Source: Treponema sp. (lineage in GTDB: Bacteria > Spirochaetota > Spirochaetia > Treponematales > Breznakiellaceae). Taken from it: DNA of 40,518 nt. Position 1 is the first letter of the stretch; every line of letters begins with the position of its first letter. The notes under the pieces are model-generated. The model was not told the DNA's origin, made no database searches, and saw only the letters and a list, made by a program, of their open reading frames with translations. Shown piece by piece: positions 6,959-19,179 of the stretch. The position numbers and the translations under genes are program-made. The stretch is from contig WRLP01000025.1 in assembly GCA_009777535.1 (NCBI GenBank), positions 1 through 40,518 of the forward strand, given 5' to 3'.

Positions 6959-7414
6959 TTAGTCCAAAACAAAAAGCATGGTTACATCAGCGCCGCCTTC
7001 GCCCTTTGATGAAAGCTCCAGGCTGCCTTTAACCAAATCCCATTTGTGGGTGTTTTGAATATAAGCGAAATAATCATGCTCTTTAAGTTTTTCCGGATGC
7101 GACAATGGGGCCATCATTGTAACAACAGCCGCTCTTACACTTATTGCCTGGTTTCTTCCAAGGGTGTAGGGAGCAGAATAGCGGTTTGGCGCACCAACAC
7201 CGCCGAGTCTGTCCGTTTCAAAGGTCAGGGTAAAAATATCGCCGAACCCTTCAGCTATCAATACATTCCGGTCAAAATTGATGCTGTCGCCGTTTAACAG
7301 GACATCCGTCAGCTTCCATTCCTTCCCTGAAACATCAGAAAATTTTGGAGTGCTTTTACATCCAACAAGACACACGGCGACAAGCACAACCAGGATACAT
7401 ATATTCTTCTTCAT
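6959..7414 (-). CDS. META/HslJ-domain lipoprotein
   Basis: A lipoprotein of about 151 residues from the ATG at 7414, which has a ribosome site (GAGAGGA) 6 nt upstream; an upstream extension to 7438 overlaps gyrA and lacks one. The signal peptide ends in VCLVGC. The remainder fits the META domain found in HslJ: the conserved GKEWKLTDVLLNG near the mature N-terminus, a central APNRYSAPYTLGRN, and a C-terminal MLFVLD. META proteins are small envelope proteins of unclear role, some linked to heat or novobiocin resistance. The gene follows gyrA directly and is probably cotranscribed with it. Confidence 0.75.
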   Translation of the reverse strand: MKKNICILVVLVAVCLVGCKSTPKFSDVSGKEWKLTDVLLNGDSINFDRNVLIAEGFGDIFTLTFETDRLGGVGAPNRYSAPYTLGRNQAISVRAAVVTMMAPLSHPEKLKEHDYFAYIQNTHKWDLVKGSLELSSKGEGGADVTMLFVLD

Positions 7415-7427
7415 GTTGATCCTCTCT

Positions 7428-9914
7428 CTACTCTGCAACAGCCTCGTCTTCCTTTACGATTCTGTCTAGTCCGATTACAAAATCCGGCTTATCAATACTC
7501 AGGATACGCACCCCCTGGGCAGCGCGTCCCATCACACGGATTTCTTTAACCTTGAGTTTAATCGATTTTCCCTGGCTTGTGATACACATTATGTCCTCGT
7601 TTTCCAGCACGCTGACACAGCCTACAATCTCTCCGGTTTTTTCCGTAACCGTATAAATCCTCTGGCCCCCGGTGCCGCGCCCATGCGATGAAAATTCGCT
7701 GAATTCAACCCGCTTTCCATAGCCAAATTCGGAAATTATCAGCATTTTTTCGACTTTTTCCGGCGGGCGGCCTTTACCGTCATCAACCCGCAATACGCCT
7801 GTAAGCTCATCGCCGGCAGTAAGTTTTATGCCGCTGATTCCCCGTGAGGATCGCCCCATCGCACGAACCTTGTCTTCGCTGGTTCTAAGGGCCTGCCCCC
7901 TGCGGGAAATAAGAACAATATCGTCCTTGCCCTGGGTTAAAAGGGCACTTACCAGTTTGTCGCCTTCATCAAGGTTAATAGCAATAACGCCCCTTGTTTT
8001 TGCATTGACGAATTCGCGGGTTTTTACCTTTTTTACAACGCCGCGGGCAGTCCCCATAAAAAGGAACTCGCTGTCGCTGAAATCCTTGAGCGATACTATC
8101 GCCGTAATATCCTCGTTCGGCGAAACCGTAAGCAGGCTCTTTATATGCGAACCCTTGCTTGTACGGCTGCCCTCCGGCAGTTCGTGTACCTTCATCCAGT
8201 ATGCCTTACCTGCGCTGGTAATAAACATAATGTACTCGTGAGTTGAAGCAACAAAAATTTGCCCCACATAATCGTCTTCTGAAAGTTTTGCGCTCTGCAT
8301 TCCCTTACCTCCACGTCCTTGATTTTTGTATGCGGAAACCGGAACCCGTTTCACATAACCTAAGTTAGAGATGAGAATCATCATCTCTTCTTTTCTTATA
8401 AGATCCTCAATATTGATATTTTCCACTTCGCCCTTAACTATCTCGGTGCGTCGCTCTTCTCCGTATTTTTCGGCAATCGTTTTTGTTTCATCTTTGATAA
8501 CGCCGCGCAGTTTTTTTTCGTCTGCCAGCAGGGATTTTAAGTAAGCGATCTGAACTTTCAGTTCTTTCAGCTCCTGCTGGATTTTTTCAATTTCCAGCGA
8601 AGTAAGGCGGCCAAGGCGCATTTCGACGATTGCCTCGGACTGCGCCTCGGAAAGCTGGAAGCGCTCCTGCAATTTCAGCCGCGCCGTTGCAACATCGCGG
8701 CTTGCCTTTATAATAGCGACTACTTCGTCAATATTTTCAAGGGCAATAACCAGCCCTTCCAGAATATGTGCGCGTTCCTCGGCCTTGCGTAATTCATAGC
8801 GCGTCCGGCGTGTTATAACTTCTACACGGTGCTCTACAAAATGATAGACAAGCTCTTTAAGCGTGAGTAACTGAGGCCTGCCGCCGACCAGCGCCAAGTT
8901 GATAATTCCAAAGGAAGATTGAAGCTGCGTATTGGAAAAAAGCTGATTCAAGACAACTTTTACAATGGCGCCCTTTTTCAGCTCTATCACAATTCTGATG
9001 CCGTCGCGGTCTGATTCGTCGTTTGCATTCGCGATGCTGTCGATTACCTTGTCCCGCATTAACTGGCCGATTTTTTCCAGCAGCATGGCCTTGTTCACAT
9101 TGTAAGGAATTTCCGTAAAGACAATTTTTTCTTTTCCGCCCTTTGATGTTTCAATATCGAATTTTCCCCTGACTAACAGCTTGCCCCGGCCGGTCTTATA
9201 GGCCTCTCGAATTCCGCGGCGGCCAAAAATTACCCCTCCGGTGGGGAAATCCGGGCCCTGTACAAGCTGCATCAACTCCTCGTTAGGTATTTCTGGGTTA
9301 TCAATAAGGGCGCAGATTGCATCGCAGATTTCAATCAAGTTATGGGGCGCCATGTTGGTGGTCATACCGACCGCAATCCCGCTGGAGCCGTTTATCAGCA
9401 GATTGGGAATGGCCGACGGCAAAACCGACGGTTCCTTAAAGGAATCGTCATAATTGGGGACAAAATCCACGGTCTCTTTTTGGAGATCCTGGAGCATTTC
9501 GTCGCCGATTTTGGAGATTTTCGCTTCCGTGTAGCGCATGGCCGCCGGCGGATCGTCGTCGATTGAGCCGAAATTTCCCTGCCCCTTTATCAATGGGTAG
9601 CGGAGCGAAAAATCCTGGGCCATGCGCACTAGAGCATCGTAAATTGACATGTCGCCATGGGGGTGGTACTTACCCATGGTTTCGCCGACAATTAGGGCGC
9701 TTTTTTTTGTCCCTGCATTCGGCCTTAAACCAAGGCTGTCCATTGCGTACAATAGCCGGCGGTGTACAGGCTTTAGGCCGTCCCGTACATCAGGAAGCGC
9801 CCTGCTTACAATGACCGACATTGCATAATTTAGATAGTCAGTTTTTACTTCATCTTCTATTGCTACCGGAATTATTTTTCCCGCGGGAACAGGCGTATCT
9901 TTAGTATCAGCCAC
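7428..9914 (-). CDS. gyrA: DNA gyrase subunit A
   Basis: 828 residues; the GTG start has a ribosome site (AAGAAGG, 10 nt). GyrA cleaves and rejoins DNA in the A2B2 gyrase that introduces negative supercoils. The winged-helix/tower domain occupies the N-terminal half with catalytic Tyr128 (AAMRYTE). The C-terminal beta-pinwheel carries a degenerate GyrA box, QGRGGKG, which argues for gyrase rather than ParC. In the quinolone-resistance region the sequence is [10 protein letters not shown] (residues 84-93): Met89 occupies the place of E. coli Ser83, while the Asp87 equivalent (Asp93) is kept. Its partner gyrB is not adjacent but lies on the other side of the predicted origin on the opposite strand. 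Confidence 0.98.
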   Translation of the reverse strand: MADTKDTPVPAGKIIPVAIEDEVKTDYLNYAMSVIVSRALPDVRDGLKPVHRRLLYAMDSLGLRPNAGTKKSALIVGETMGKYHPHGDMSIYDALVRMAQDFSLRYPLIKGQGNFGSIDDDPPAAMRYTEAKISKIGDEMLQDLQKETVDFVPNYDDSFKEPSVLPSAIPNLLINGSSGIAVGMTTNMAPHNLIEICDAICALIDNPEIPNEELMQLVQGPDFPTGGVIFGRRGIREAYKTGRGKLLVRGKFDIETSKGGKEKIVFTEIPYNVNKAMLLEKIGQLMRDKVIDSIANANDESDRDGIRIVIELKKGAIVKVVLNQLFSNTQLQSSFGIINLALVGGRPQLLTLKELVYHFVEHRVEVITRRTRYELRKAEERAHILEGLVIALENIDEVVAIIKASRDVATARLKLQERFQLSEAQSEAIVEMRLGRLTSLEIEKIQQELKELKVQIAYLKSLLADEKKLRGVIKDETKTIAEKYGEERRTEIVKGEVENINIEDLIRKEEMMILISNLGYVKRVPVSAYKNQGRGGKGMQSAKLSEDDYVGQIFVASTHEYIMFITSAGKAYWMKVHELPEGSRTSKGSHIKSLLTVSPNEDITAIVSLKDFSDSEFLFMGTARGVVKKVKTREFVNAKTRGVIAINLDEGDKLVSALLTQGKDDIVLISRRGQALRTSEDKVRAMGRSSRGISGIKLTAGDELTGVLRVDDGKGRPPEKVEKMLIISEFGYGKRVEFSEFSSHGRGTGGQRIYTVTEKTGEIVGCVSVLENEDIMCITSQGKSIKLKVKEIRVMGRAAQGVRILSIDKPDFVIGLDRIVKEDEAVAE

Positions 9915-10012
9915 TGATGTGTTTCCTTCTTGTTATATTATTTTGCCTGTCCCAGTATACACTTTTTTACCAGAAAAATGAAGGGGGCGGAGTACCGGAT
10001 ACGCGCTGATTA

Positions 10013-10807
10013 TTAATTTGGCAGATTTACCTTTACCAAAAAACCATTAGGCAGGGGGGTGAGTGTAATATTATCGTTTTTTTTACGAATATGCAGCCAG
10101 GGGATAAGATAGCCTGTTGCCGAGCCGATAATTGCTCCGGTCAGAACATCGCTTATAAAATGATTGCCGGAAAAAATACGGCTTGCGCTGATTGCTGCTG
10201 CCAGAGAATAAGCCGCAGCACACAAGGGAATTTTCCAGGAAGAATCGGGGTATTCAGAGAAAAAGGTAAACGTAAGAAATCCGGCGGAATTAAAGGCAAA
10301 TGCGGAATGCCTGGAAGCCAAACTCTTGTAATACTCACTTTCCTGTCCGGCCGGAATGTCGCCAAAATAATTGTAAGGCCTGTACCTGGGATATGAATTT
10401 TTAACAATTTCGGTGATCCCGAATAAAAACAGAACAGATTCGGCATACATGATGCCGTAAACTGCCCAGGCGTCTATGTCCCTGTAATTTCCGGCCAGGG
10501 ATAACAGAGGCAATGCAACCGCTCCGTAAACGGCAACATCACCGGCAATACTCAATGGCCTGTTGTATTCGTACATTAAGCCGCGATCAAAAATATTAAC
10601 ATTTTCCCTGTGCAGAACCGCATCTATGGAAGCATTGTTTGCAGAATTGTTGATAAAAAATGATGATACCGACAGACCCAGCGCGGCGGAGCCGATAATC
10701 AGGTCTTTTTTAAGATCATAATAAAAAACGCTTTGTGTAAAACCGTTATGCGTAATTATTAACAGGCAGAATAAAAAAAGTTTTCTCACTTTATTCAGAA
10801 TTGCCAT
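10013..10807 (-). CDS. PAP2-family membrane phosphatase
   Basis: A 264-residue membrane protein with an N-terminal signal or anchor (residues 7-24) and several hydrophobic segments. The three phosphatase motifs are present: KNSYPRYRP (K.....RP type), a shortened second motif SRHSAF, and SRIFSGNHFISDVLTG (SR.....H...D). The catalytic His and Asp fall in the last motif. The family removes phosphate from lipid phosphates such as phosphatidate, PGP or undecaprenyl pyrophosphate; the substrate cannot be told from sequence. The start overlaps the end of dciA by 17 bp, so translation is probably coupled. The 98 bp to gyrA hold no clear element. Confidence 0.85.
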   Translation of the reverse strand: MAILNKVRKLFLFCLLIITHNGFTQSVFYYDLKKDLIIGSAALGLSVSSFFINNSANNASIDAVLHRENVNIFDRGLMYEYNRPLSIAGDVAVYGAVALPLLSLAGNYRDIDAWAVYGIMYAESVLFLFGITEIVKNSYPRYRPYNYFGDIPAGQESEYYKSLASRHSAFAFNSAGFLTFTFFSEYPDSSWKIPLCAAAYSLAAAISASRIFSGNHFISDVLTGAIIGSATGYLIPWLHIRKKNDNITLTPLPNGFLVKVNLPN

Positions 10808-11099
10808 AGCCCAGCATCAGGGAAATTCCGGAAATTTCCAATTCCGGAAACCGGCGGCGAAAATCGTTTAGCAGCATGCCCTGTTTGGTTTGTAGAATTT
10901 GCTTCCATCCAGGGTGGTCTGCTTCAATTATCATGATGCCTCTGTCCAGTTCTTTTATTCTGGAGTGATCTGCGGCGGCGGCGATTCCGTTATTTTTAAC
11001 AGCCTCTGTCCAAAAATCGAAAAACCTGGAATAACCCCGGGCTTTTTTCATCAGTCTTTCGTCAAAAATAACTGAAAGTACCTCACCGGCCTGCTTCAT
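10791..11099 (-). CDS. dciA: DUF721 / DciA-type replicative helicase loader
   Basis: A 102-residue protein with the DUF721 fold: an N-terminal helix (VLSVIFDERLMKKARGYSRF), then the conserved W (FWTEAV), and a KH-like core (IIEADHPGWKQILQTKQGML). In many bacteria without DnaC or DnaI, DciA loads the DnaB helicase at the origin. Its place between recF and gyrA in a dnaA-dnaN-recF cluster is the classic context and supports the role. It starts 37 nt after recF, with no clear ribosome site, and overlaps the PAP2 gene downstream. Confidence 0.8.
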   Translation of the reverse strand: MKQAGEVLSVIFDERLMKKARGYSRFFDFWTEAVKNNGIAAAADHSRIKELDRGIMIIEADHPGWKQILQTKQGMLLNDFRRRFPELEISGISLMLGYGNSE

Positions 11100-11136
11100 C
11101 TGAAAAGCGTAGCATCAGACGGTGGAAATGCCAAGC

Positions 11137-12228
11137 TCACTGTGAAAACTGCCCGTCATTTACATAATACACCAGGGTATTGGTATTGCGATAATTTTCG
11201 TACGGCTCCTCGGGGAGAAATGTATAAAAAGCCTGTTCATAGCCCGGCAAAACTGAGAGAAATCTCCGCCGCTTTTCACCGTCCATTTCAAGCAGTACAT
11301 CGTCCAGCAGTAAAACCGGTTTTTTCCCGGTTGCTTCCGAAAAGCGGCGGAACTGAGCGACACGAAGCAGCAGGGCCAGGAGCCGCCGCTGACCGGTCGA
11401 GGCTTTTCCGGTAAACTCAGTGCCATTAAGGGAAATTACATAACGATCTCGATGCGGACCGGACATAGAAACACCTGAAGCCATGTCGGCGGCTCGCCGT
11501 TCCCTTAAAACAGAAAAAACATTCTCCATAGCGGCTTCTTTCCACGAGGGAATGTACCGCACGGTAATGCCGGAAATGCCGCAGACTTCCCTGTAAAGAC
11601 GCCCAAAAACATCAGAAAACAGGTGAGCCGCCGTTTCCCGTTTTTCCATAAGATTTACTCCGTAATTTACAAGCTGCGGATCCAGGGCGTCTAAGACAGC
11701 ATCCGAATTTCCGGCAAATCTGCGTGAAACACAGTCCCTTAGTAATGAATTCCGCGTTTTTAATACCCGCCGGTATCTGCGTAAATCGTCCAGATAAACC
11801 GGATCATAAAGACTTAAAACCTGATCAAAAAACCAGCGCCGCCGCTCCGGACTGCCCGATATAAACTCCATGTCTTCATGACAGAAAACAATGCAGGGAA
11901 CGGCTTGTAAAAGATCTTTTCTGTCCTCTGCTTTCTTGCCGTCAATAAAAATATTTTTTTTTCCTTTTTCAAATTTTATCTGAACTTCGCCGCCGGCCGC
12001 GCCTGCTGTTTTAATTGACGCGGAAAAATCCTTTTCACCGTTACGCGCCAATTCACCGTCTCTGACCCCTCTGAAAGATGAAGCATAAGCGCAAAAATAA
12101 AGCGCCTCAAGAAAATTTGTTTTTCCCTGCCCGTTTTTACCGACTAAAAAAACATCTTTTGAATTTGTCGAAACATCCGCATCTGCAAGATTACGGAAAA
12201 ATACGGTGTGCAGGGAAGAAATGAACAT
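11137..12228 (-). CDS. recF: DNA replication and repair protein RecF
   Basis: 363 residues, normal length. An SMC-like ATPase that works with RecO and RecR to load RecA at gaps. Walker A is VGKNGQGKTN (residues 29-38), the signature region is STGQRRLLALLLRVAQ, and Walker B is PVLLLDDVLLEMD. It begins 25 nt after dnaN and is followed by dciA, a conserved origin-region operon. The start ATG overlaps no other gene and has a weak purine-rich ribosome site (AGAGAA). Confidence 0.96.
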   Translation of the reverse strand: MFISSLHTVFFRNLADADVSTNSKDVFLVGKNGQGKTNFLEALYFCAYASSFRGVRDGELARNGEKDFSASIKTAGAAGGEVQIKFEKGKKNIFIDGKKAEDRKDLLQAVPCIVFCHEDMEFISGSPERRRWFFDQVLSLYDPVYLDDLRRYRRVLKTRNSLLRDCVSRRFAGNSDAVLDALDPQLVNYGVNLMEKRETAAHLFSDVFGRLYREVCGISGITVRYIPSWKEAAMENVFSVLRERRAADMASGVSMSGPHRDRYVISLNGTEFTGKASTGQRRLLALLLRVAQFRRFSEATGKKPVLLLDDVLLEMDGEKRRRFLSVLPGYEQAFYTFLPEEPYENYRNTNTLVYYVNDGQFSQ

Positions 12229-12253
12229 GATTTTCTCTGATTACCTGAAATTT

Positions 12254-13357
12254 CTAAAACTGCATCGGCATTACAATATGAAAAAAGTCCTTGGCCGGCA
12301 GTGGCTCCATTGTTATGGCCTTTTTTGCCTCTCCGGTAAAACGGATACTAACCTCTTCTTCCCTCATTGATTTTAAGGGTTCCTCAATATATCTGTAGTT
12401 AAAGGCAATATTATATTCTTCCCCGTCGTATTTACACGGAATTTCATCATCGGCCGTCCCTTTTTCTCCTTCTTCCGAGTAAATATTAATTTTCCCGGGA
12501 GATATTCCAAGATAAATTCTATACGTTTTTTGCTCAACCATCTGTGCAACACGGTGTAAGGCATTCAGCATTTCATCGCGCTTGAAAGAAAGGGAAAAAG
12601 GCTGATCTTCGGGAATAACTTTTTTATAATTGGGAAATGTTCCTTCTATGAGTGTAGAAGAAAATTTATATGATGCGAAATTTATGAATATCATTTTGTC
12701 ATTAATAGAAATATTTACAAGCCCTTCATCGCCGGAGCGCTTAATAATTGTATTTAGAATTTTTGGAGGAATTATGATACCGGAAAAATCATTAATATCT
12801 TTTTTTATTTCCTTACTGATGTATGCTAAACGTCTTCCATCGGTTGCTATCATATTAATTTTATTATCAATTTTTTCCAAATAAACTCCGTTCATAAAAT
12901 ATTTTGTTTCATCGTCAGAAATTGCAAATACGGTTTGTTGTATCATTTCCTTAAAATCTTTAATAGACATATCAAAAAATAAGGAATTTGATACCGGAAA
13001 TACCGGAAATTTATCTGAAGCAATACTTTTTATTTTATATTCCGGTTTTTTATGTGTTGTAGGTTTAACAATTATATTTATTCCGTCTTGATAAATTTCA
13101 ATTTCATCATAGGGAAAAGAACTTATTATTCCAAGAAATATATCTCCAAAAACGGTTGTTGAACCGGGTTCAATAACCGTAACAGGAACCACGGTTTCAA
13201 AATTAACCTTCATATCTGTCGATTTAATAATAAGACTATCTTTAGCCGCTTCAATATATATGTTGGACAATATTGAAACAACATTTTTGGAGGAAATAAT
13301 TTCCCTTGCAATTGAGATTTCTTTGAGAATTACTGATTTATCACATATAAATTTCAT
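12254..13357 (-). CDS. dnaN: DNA polymerase III beta sliding clamp
   Basis: 367 residues, the full three-domain clamp length. The dimeric ring encircles DNA and tethers the polymerase. Typical features are the N-terminal helix (KSVILKEISIAREIISSKN), the conserved ATDGRRLAYISKE in domain 2, and the C-terminal hydrophobic hook ending HIVMPMQF. A good ribosome site (AGGAG, 8 nt) precedes the ATG. It lies 202 bp downstream of dnaA with an AT-rich intergenic region. The coding sequence is noticeably more AT-rich than recF next to it. Confidence 0.97.
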   Translation of the reverse strand: MKFICDKSVILKEISIAREIISSKNVVSILSNIYIEAAKDSLIIKSTDMKVNFETVVPVTVIEPGSTTVFGDIFLGIISSFPYDEIEIYQDGINIIVKPTTHKKPEYKIKSIASDKFPVFPVSNSLFFDMSIKDFKEMIQQTVFAISDDETKYFMNGVYLEKIDNKINMIATDGRRLAYISKEIKKDINDFSGIIIPPKILNTIIKRSGDEGLVNISINDKMIFINFASYKFSSTLIEGTFPNYKKVIPEDQPFSLSFKRDEMLNALHRVAQMVEQKTYRIYLGISPGKINIYSEEGEKGTADDEIPCKYDGEEYNIAFNYRYIEEPLKSMREEEVSIRFTGEAKKAITMEPLPAKDFFHIVMPMQF

Positions 13358-13559
13358 ATTAACAACTCCTATTAATTTATTAATTTATATATATAATAGT
13401 AATAATAATAAGCGGCAGTAAATGTGGAAAAGCCGCTTAATTTCTTACATATCCTTAATTTATAATATTCACAACCCATGGATAAGTATGTACTTTTTAC
13501 AGATTTTTCACAATATTTAAAAATATTCATATTTTATTCACCGTTTTTTAACAATTTAT
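13358..13559. other. dnaA-dnaN intergenic region, AT-rich, with hairpin and DnaA-box-like sites
   Basis: Very AT-rich spacer. AAGCGGC (13410-13416) and GCCGCTT (13432-13438) form a 7-bp stem. On the minus strand it is followed by ATTATTATTATT, so it could attenuate dnaA transcription. The loop contains TGTGGAAAA (8 of 9 to the DnaA box complement), and CATGGATAA lies near 13478. This may be a second, minor half of a bipartite origin, or simply a regulatory spacer. Confidence 0.45.
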
Positions 13560-14984
13560 TCATTTTGAACTAAATTCCTTTATAGAACGTTTTAAGCTTT
13601 CTATAGTTGAATCCAATGTTGGATCGGTTAGAATTTTCCCTTTAATTTTTTCTATTGAATACATAACTGTTGTGTGATCACGGCCCCCAAATTCCTGACC
13701 AAGTTCCGTTGTTGAATAATCTGTCATCTCCCTACCTATATACATGGCGAGCTGCCGGGGATTTACAATATTTTGAGATCGTTTTTTTCCCTTTAGATCA
13801 TTAGGAGTAAGACTAAAGTATTCAGCAACAACACGGATAATATTATCCAATGAGAGATTGGCCTGCCTTGGCGCATTAAAAGTATCTCTTAACCTTTGCT
13901 GGGCTACTTCCAAAGTAATGGGTTTACCCATCAATTCAGTGTAGGCAATAAGTGTGTTCAGGGCAGATATTAAATCACGCACATTGGAAGAAATATTTTT
14001 ACTTACTAAATCAATTACTTCGTCCGGAATGGCAGCTCCGCGGCTTTCGGCAGTGGTCCTTAAAATGGCACAACGAACTTCATAACGCGGAGGCTGTAAA
14101 TCGACCTTAAGGCTTTGTTCAAAACGGGTAATAAGCCTTTCGGAAAACTTTTTAAGTTCAGAGGGCGGCCGGTCGCAGGTAAAAACAAGCTGCTTTTTAT
14201 TATTGAGCAATTCGTTAAAAGTATGAAAAAGCTCTTCCTGAACTCCTGGCTTATCCTGAAAAAACTGAATATCGTCGATTAAAAGTACATCAGTATATCT
14301 GAATTTATTTTTAAAAGCATTCATTTTACCGTCCTGAATGGCCTGAACATATTCATTTAAAAAATTTTCTGAAGTTGTATATATAACCTTGTTATCTGAA
14401 TTTTCATATACATAGTTACCAATTGCCTGCATTAAATGTGTTTTTCCCAGGCCGACGCCGCCATAGATAAGAAACGGATTATATGCCTTGCCGGGATTCC
14501 TGCTTATCGCAATGGCGGCATTGGCGGCAAAACTGTTATTCTCCCCGATAATATATCTGTCAAAGATAAAATCGTCCCGCATTTGGAGATGTTTGCTCTT
14601 TTTTTCCTTTTTTGGTGCTTCCGGCGATGCTGCGGCTGATATTTTTGAATTTATTTCTTCTTTTTCCCTGTTGCCGCTGTCTTGAACCGGTATTTGCTGT
14701 TTATCGCCGGCGTCCTTTCCGGCCTTTTCGGATAAAATCTCGAATTTAAGGTCTATATCCCGGCCGCCAGCCGCCTTTTTCAGACTGGCCTTTATCGTAT
14801 TTTGATAGCGTGATTTTACCCTGTCACGGTGAAACGAGGAAGGAGCCCCGATTATGACACAGTTCTCCCCTTCTTTTAGATATTTTAAGTCTGTAAACCA
14901 TCCGCTGAACTCCTCCTCCCCCAGGTCAGTCCGCAGCTGGACAAGGGACTCATTCCAGAACCCCTTAAGATCCAAATTTGCCAT
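13560..14984 (-). CDS. dnaA: Chromosomal replication initiator DnaA
   Basis: 474 residues from the ATG at 14984, which has a ribosome site (AAAGG, 8 nt); an upstream TTG at 14990 is less likely. Domain I is at the N-terminus (GFWNESLVQLRTDLGEEEFS) and a low-complexity linker covers about residues 95-135. The AAA+ domain follows, with Walker A YGGVGLGKTHLMQAIGNYV and Walker B VLLIDDIQFF. Domain IV ends with the DnaA-box-reading signature GGRDHTTVMYSIEKI. It opens duplex DNA at oriC and also controls its own gene; a perfect DnaA box lies 33-41 bp upstream of the start. Confidence 0.98.
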   Translation of the reverse strand: MANLDLKGFWNESLVQLRTDLGEEEFSGWFTDLKYLKEGENCVIIGAPSSFHRDRVKSRYQNTIKASLKKAAGGRDIDLKFEILSEKAGKDAGDKQQIPVQDSGNREKEEINSKISAAASPEAPKKEKKSKHLQMRDDFIFDRYIIGENNSFAANAAIAISRNPGKAYNPFLIYGGVGLGKTHLMQAIGNYVYENSDNKVIYTTSENFLNEYVQAIQDGKMNAFKNKFRYTDVLLIDDIQFFQDKPGVQEELFHTFNELLNNKKQLVFTCDRPPSELKKFSERLITRFEQSLKVDLQPPRYEVRCAILRTTAESRGAAIPDEVIDLVSKNISSNVRDLISALNTLIAYTELMGKPITLEVAQQRLRDTFNAPRQANLSLDNIIRVVAEYFSLTPNDLKGKKRSQNIVNPRQLAMYIGREMTDYSTTELGQEFGGRDHTTVMYSIEKIKGKILTDPTLDSTIESLKRSIKEFSSK

Positions 14985-17331
<2,347 letters not shown>

Positions 17332-17365
17332 CAATCATATAAGCTTTGATTTGTGAGGTGAAATT

Positions 17366-18505
17366 GTGCAGTATCGTCCCATCGGTAAAACCGGCATGTC
17401 CGCCAGCGTCATAGGTCTTGGCGCCGAACATCTTGAGGGCAAGCCATATAAAACTGTAGATACGGTGATCAACGCCGCCCTGGATCGGGATTTCAACATT
17501 ATCGATGTTTTTATGGCAGGGGAAGAAGTGCGTAAAAATATCGGGCGGGCGCTGGGCGGACGGCGGGATAAAGTGCTGATCCAGGGGCATATCTGCTCAA
17601 CAGACATTGATGAGCAGTTTGACCGCAGCCGGGATTTACCCACTGTTAAAAAATACTTCGAAAATTTGTTTCGCTGTCTTAATACTGACTATATAGATCT
17701 TGGAATGTTATTTTTTATTGATACGGAGCAGGATTTTTCCGATGTCTTCGAGACTGAAATTCTCAGTTATGCCCAGGATCTTAAACAACAGGGTCGTATC
17801 CGGGCGATCGGCGCCAGTTCGCACAATCCAATTACCGCCAGGCGGGTAGTAGAGGCCGGCGTTATCGATTTGCTCATGTTCAGCATCAACCCCGCATTCG
17901 ATATGGCATCGGCAGATACCTATGTTATCGATTATATGGATAAAGCTCTGGATTTTGAGAAAAAACTGGATCGTGACAGGGCTGCCCTTTACCAGCTATG
18001 CGAACAAAAAGGAATAGCCATAACGGTAATGAAAACGCTGGGAGCGGGTAAACTCTTATCTGCGAAACAAACTCCTTTTTCCAAACCCTTGACCGTGGCC
18101 CAGTGCATACATTACGCACTGACCAGGCCTGCGGTGGTAAGTGCGCTCATTGGCTGCGCCTCACAGGAAGAAGTACAGGAAGCGGCGGCTTATTTTGAAA
18201 AAAGCGATGCAGAAAAGGATTACAGCTCTGTTCTTTCTGATTATCAGGGCGATTTTAGGGGGAGCTGTGTATATTGTAACCACTGTCTTCCCTGTCCTTC
18301 TGAAATAAATATTGCAGGCGTTCACAAGTATCTGGACATTGCCCTGTTGGATGCGGCGAACATTCCCGCAAGCGTTACAGATAATTACCGAACCCTGGAA
18401 CGGCATGCTTCGGACTGTGTTAACTGCGGAAGCTGTGAAGATCGCTGTCCCTTTTCGGTGCCGGTAATGAAGAATATGGAAAAAGCCGCAAAATTGCTGG
18501 GTTGA
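17366..18505 (+). CDS. Aldo/keto reductase-like protein with C-terminal 4Fe-4S ferredoxin domain
   Basis: 379 residues. An AKR TIM barrel (about 1-285) is followed by a ferredoxin-like tail with CVYCNHCLPCP and CVNCGSCEDRCPF, enough cysteines for two 4Fe-4S clusters. The AKR catalytic tetrad is eroded. Asp47 is kept (NIID), but the usual Y-G segment reads VFMAG, the Lys position in the RDKV.... strand is His75 (LIQGHI), and the catalytic His is Phe116 (DLGMLFFID). I recall anaerobe proteins with the same changes, so this looks like a subfamily trait rather than decay. Ordinary NADPH carbonyl reduction is unlikely. The gene lies 34 bp after gyrB with a ribosome site (GAGGTG). Confidence 0.82.
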   Translation: MQYRPIGKTGMSASVIGLGAEHLEGKPYKTVDTVINAALDRDFNIIDVFMAGEEVRKNIGRALGGRRDKVLIQGHICSTDIDEQFDRSRDLPTVKKYFENLFRCLNTDYIDLGMLFFIDTEQDFSDVFETEILSYAQDLKQQGRIRAIGASSHNPITARRVVEAGVIDLLMFSINPAFDMASADTYVIDYMDKALDFEKKLDRDRAALYQLCEQKGIAITVMKTLGAGKLLSAKQTPFSKPLTVAQCIHYALTRPAVVSALIGCASQEEVQEAAAYFEKSDAEKDYSSVLSDYQGDFRGSCVYCNHCLPCPSEINIAGVHKYLDIALLDAANIPASVTDNYRTLERHASDCVNCGSCEDRCPFSVPVMKNMEKAAKLLG

Positions 18506-18553
18506 TAAGTATCTGCCCCGGTTTACAATAATGATATATACTGATGTTAAATT

Positions 18554-19069
18554 ATGTTTAAACTAAAACGAGTATCAACCTTTTCTTTCCGGGGGCAATT
18601 GAATGTGTTCAGGGTGATGATTTTGATCATTCTCGTTTTACTTGTTATCCTGGTTGTGGGAACTGTCTACGCTTTTGCCCGTCCGTCCGGCTCCGGCCCT
18701 GTATTAAGGTTTGGAAGTACGAAAGCTTTTGACAGGCAGGAGAGCGGAGATGCATTAGTATATGACGGCGCCGGAATTTTTGCCGGAATCGGGCGCCTTA
18801 GAATTCCTTTAGTTAATTCCTCTACCTTGATCCTGTCTATCGCTTTCCCGTATCCTCCGGACGACCGGGCATTTACCGAAGAATTGGCCGCTAAAATCGG
18901 CGATTTTCGGGCAATAGCAAGCGATTATTTTTCATCTCTTGCCGCCGAAAGACTCAGTGTTTTGGACGAAGATGCGGCTAAAGCCGAAATATTAAGGCGG
19001 TACAATGCAATTTTGCGCCTGGGGAAAATATCAACCCTTTATTTTAACGATTTAATGATAATAGACTGA
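18554..19069 (+). CDS. FliL-like membrane-anchored protein
   Basis: 171 residues with one N-terminal transmembrane helix (about 20-45, rich in I, L and V) and a periplasmic domain. The C-terminus matches the FliL pattern: AEILRRYNAILRLGKI, then STLYFNDLMI. FliL supports stator and rotor function at the flagellar motor. Here the gene is away from flagellar operons, so it may be a second FliL-type protein tied to the adjacent sigma factor genes. No strong ribosome site precedes the ATG. Confidence is good for the fold type and low for a flagellar role. Confidence 0.65.
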   Translation: MFKLKRVSTFSFRGQLNVFRVMILIILVLLVILVVGTVYAFARPSGSGPVLRFGSTKAFDRQESGDALVYDGAGIFAGIGRLRIPLVNSSTLILSIAFPYPPDDRAFTEELAAKIGDFRAIASDYFSSLAAERLSVLDEDAAKAEILRRYNAILRLGKISTLYFNDLMIID

Positions 19070-19179
19070 GAGGCCGCTGCAACCATATCGCTGATTTCTT
19101 GTCAAAACATGGACGAAGCTAGAAAAATAGGGTAGGGTGAAAGAAAACACATTCGTTTTGGGCAAAGGAGCCGGTTTTT

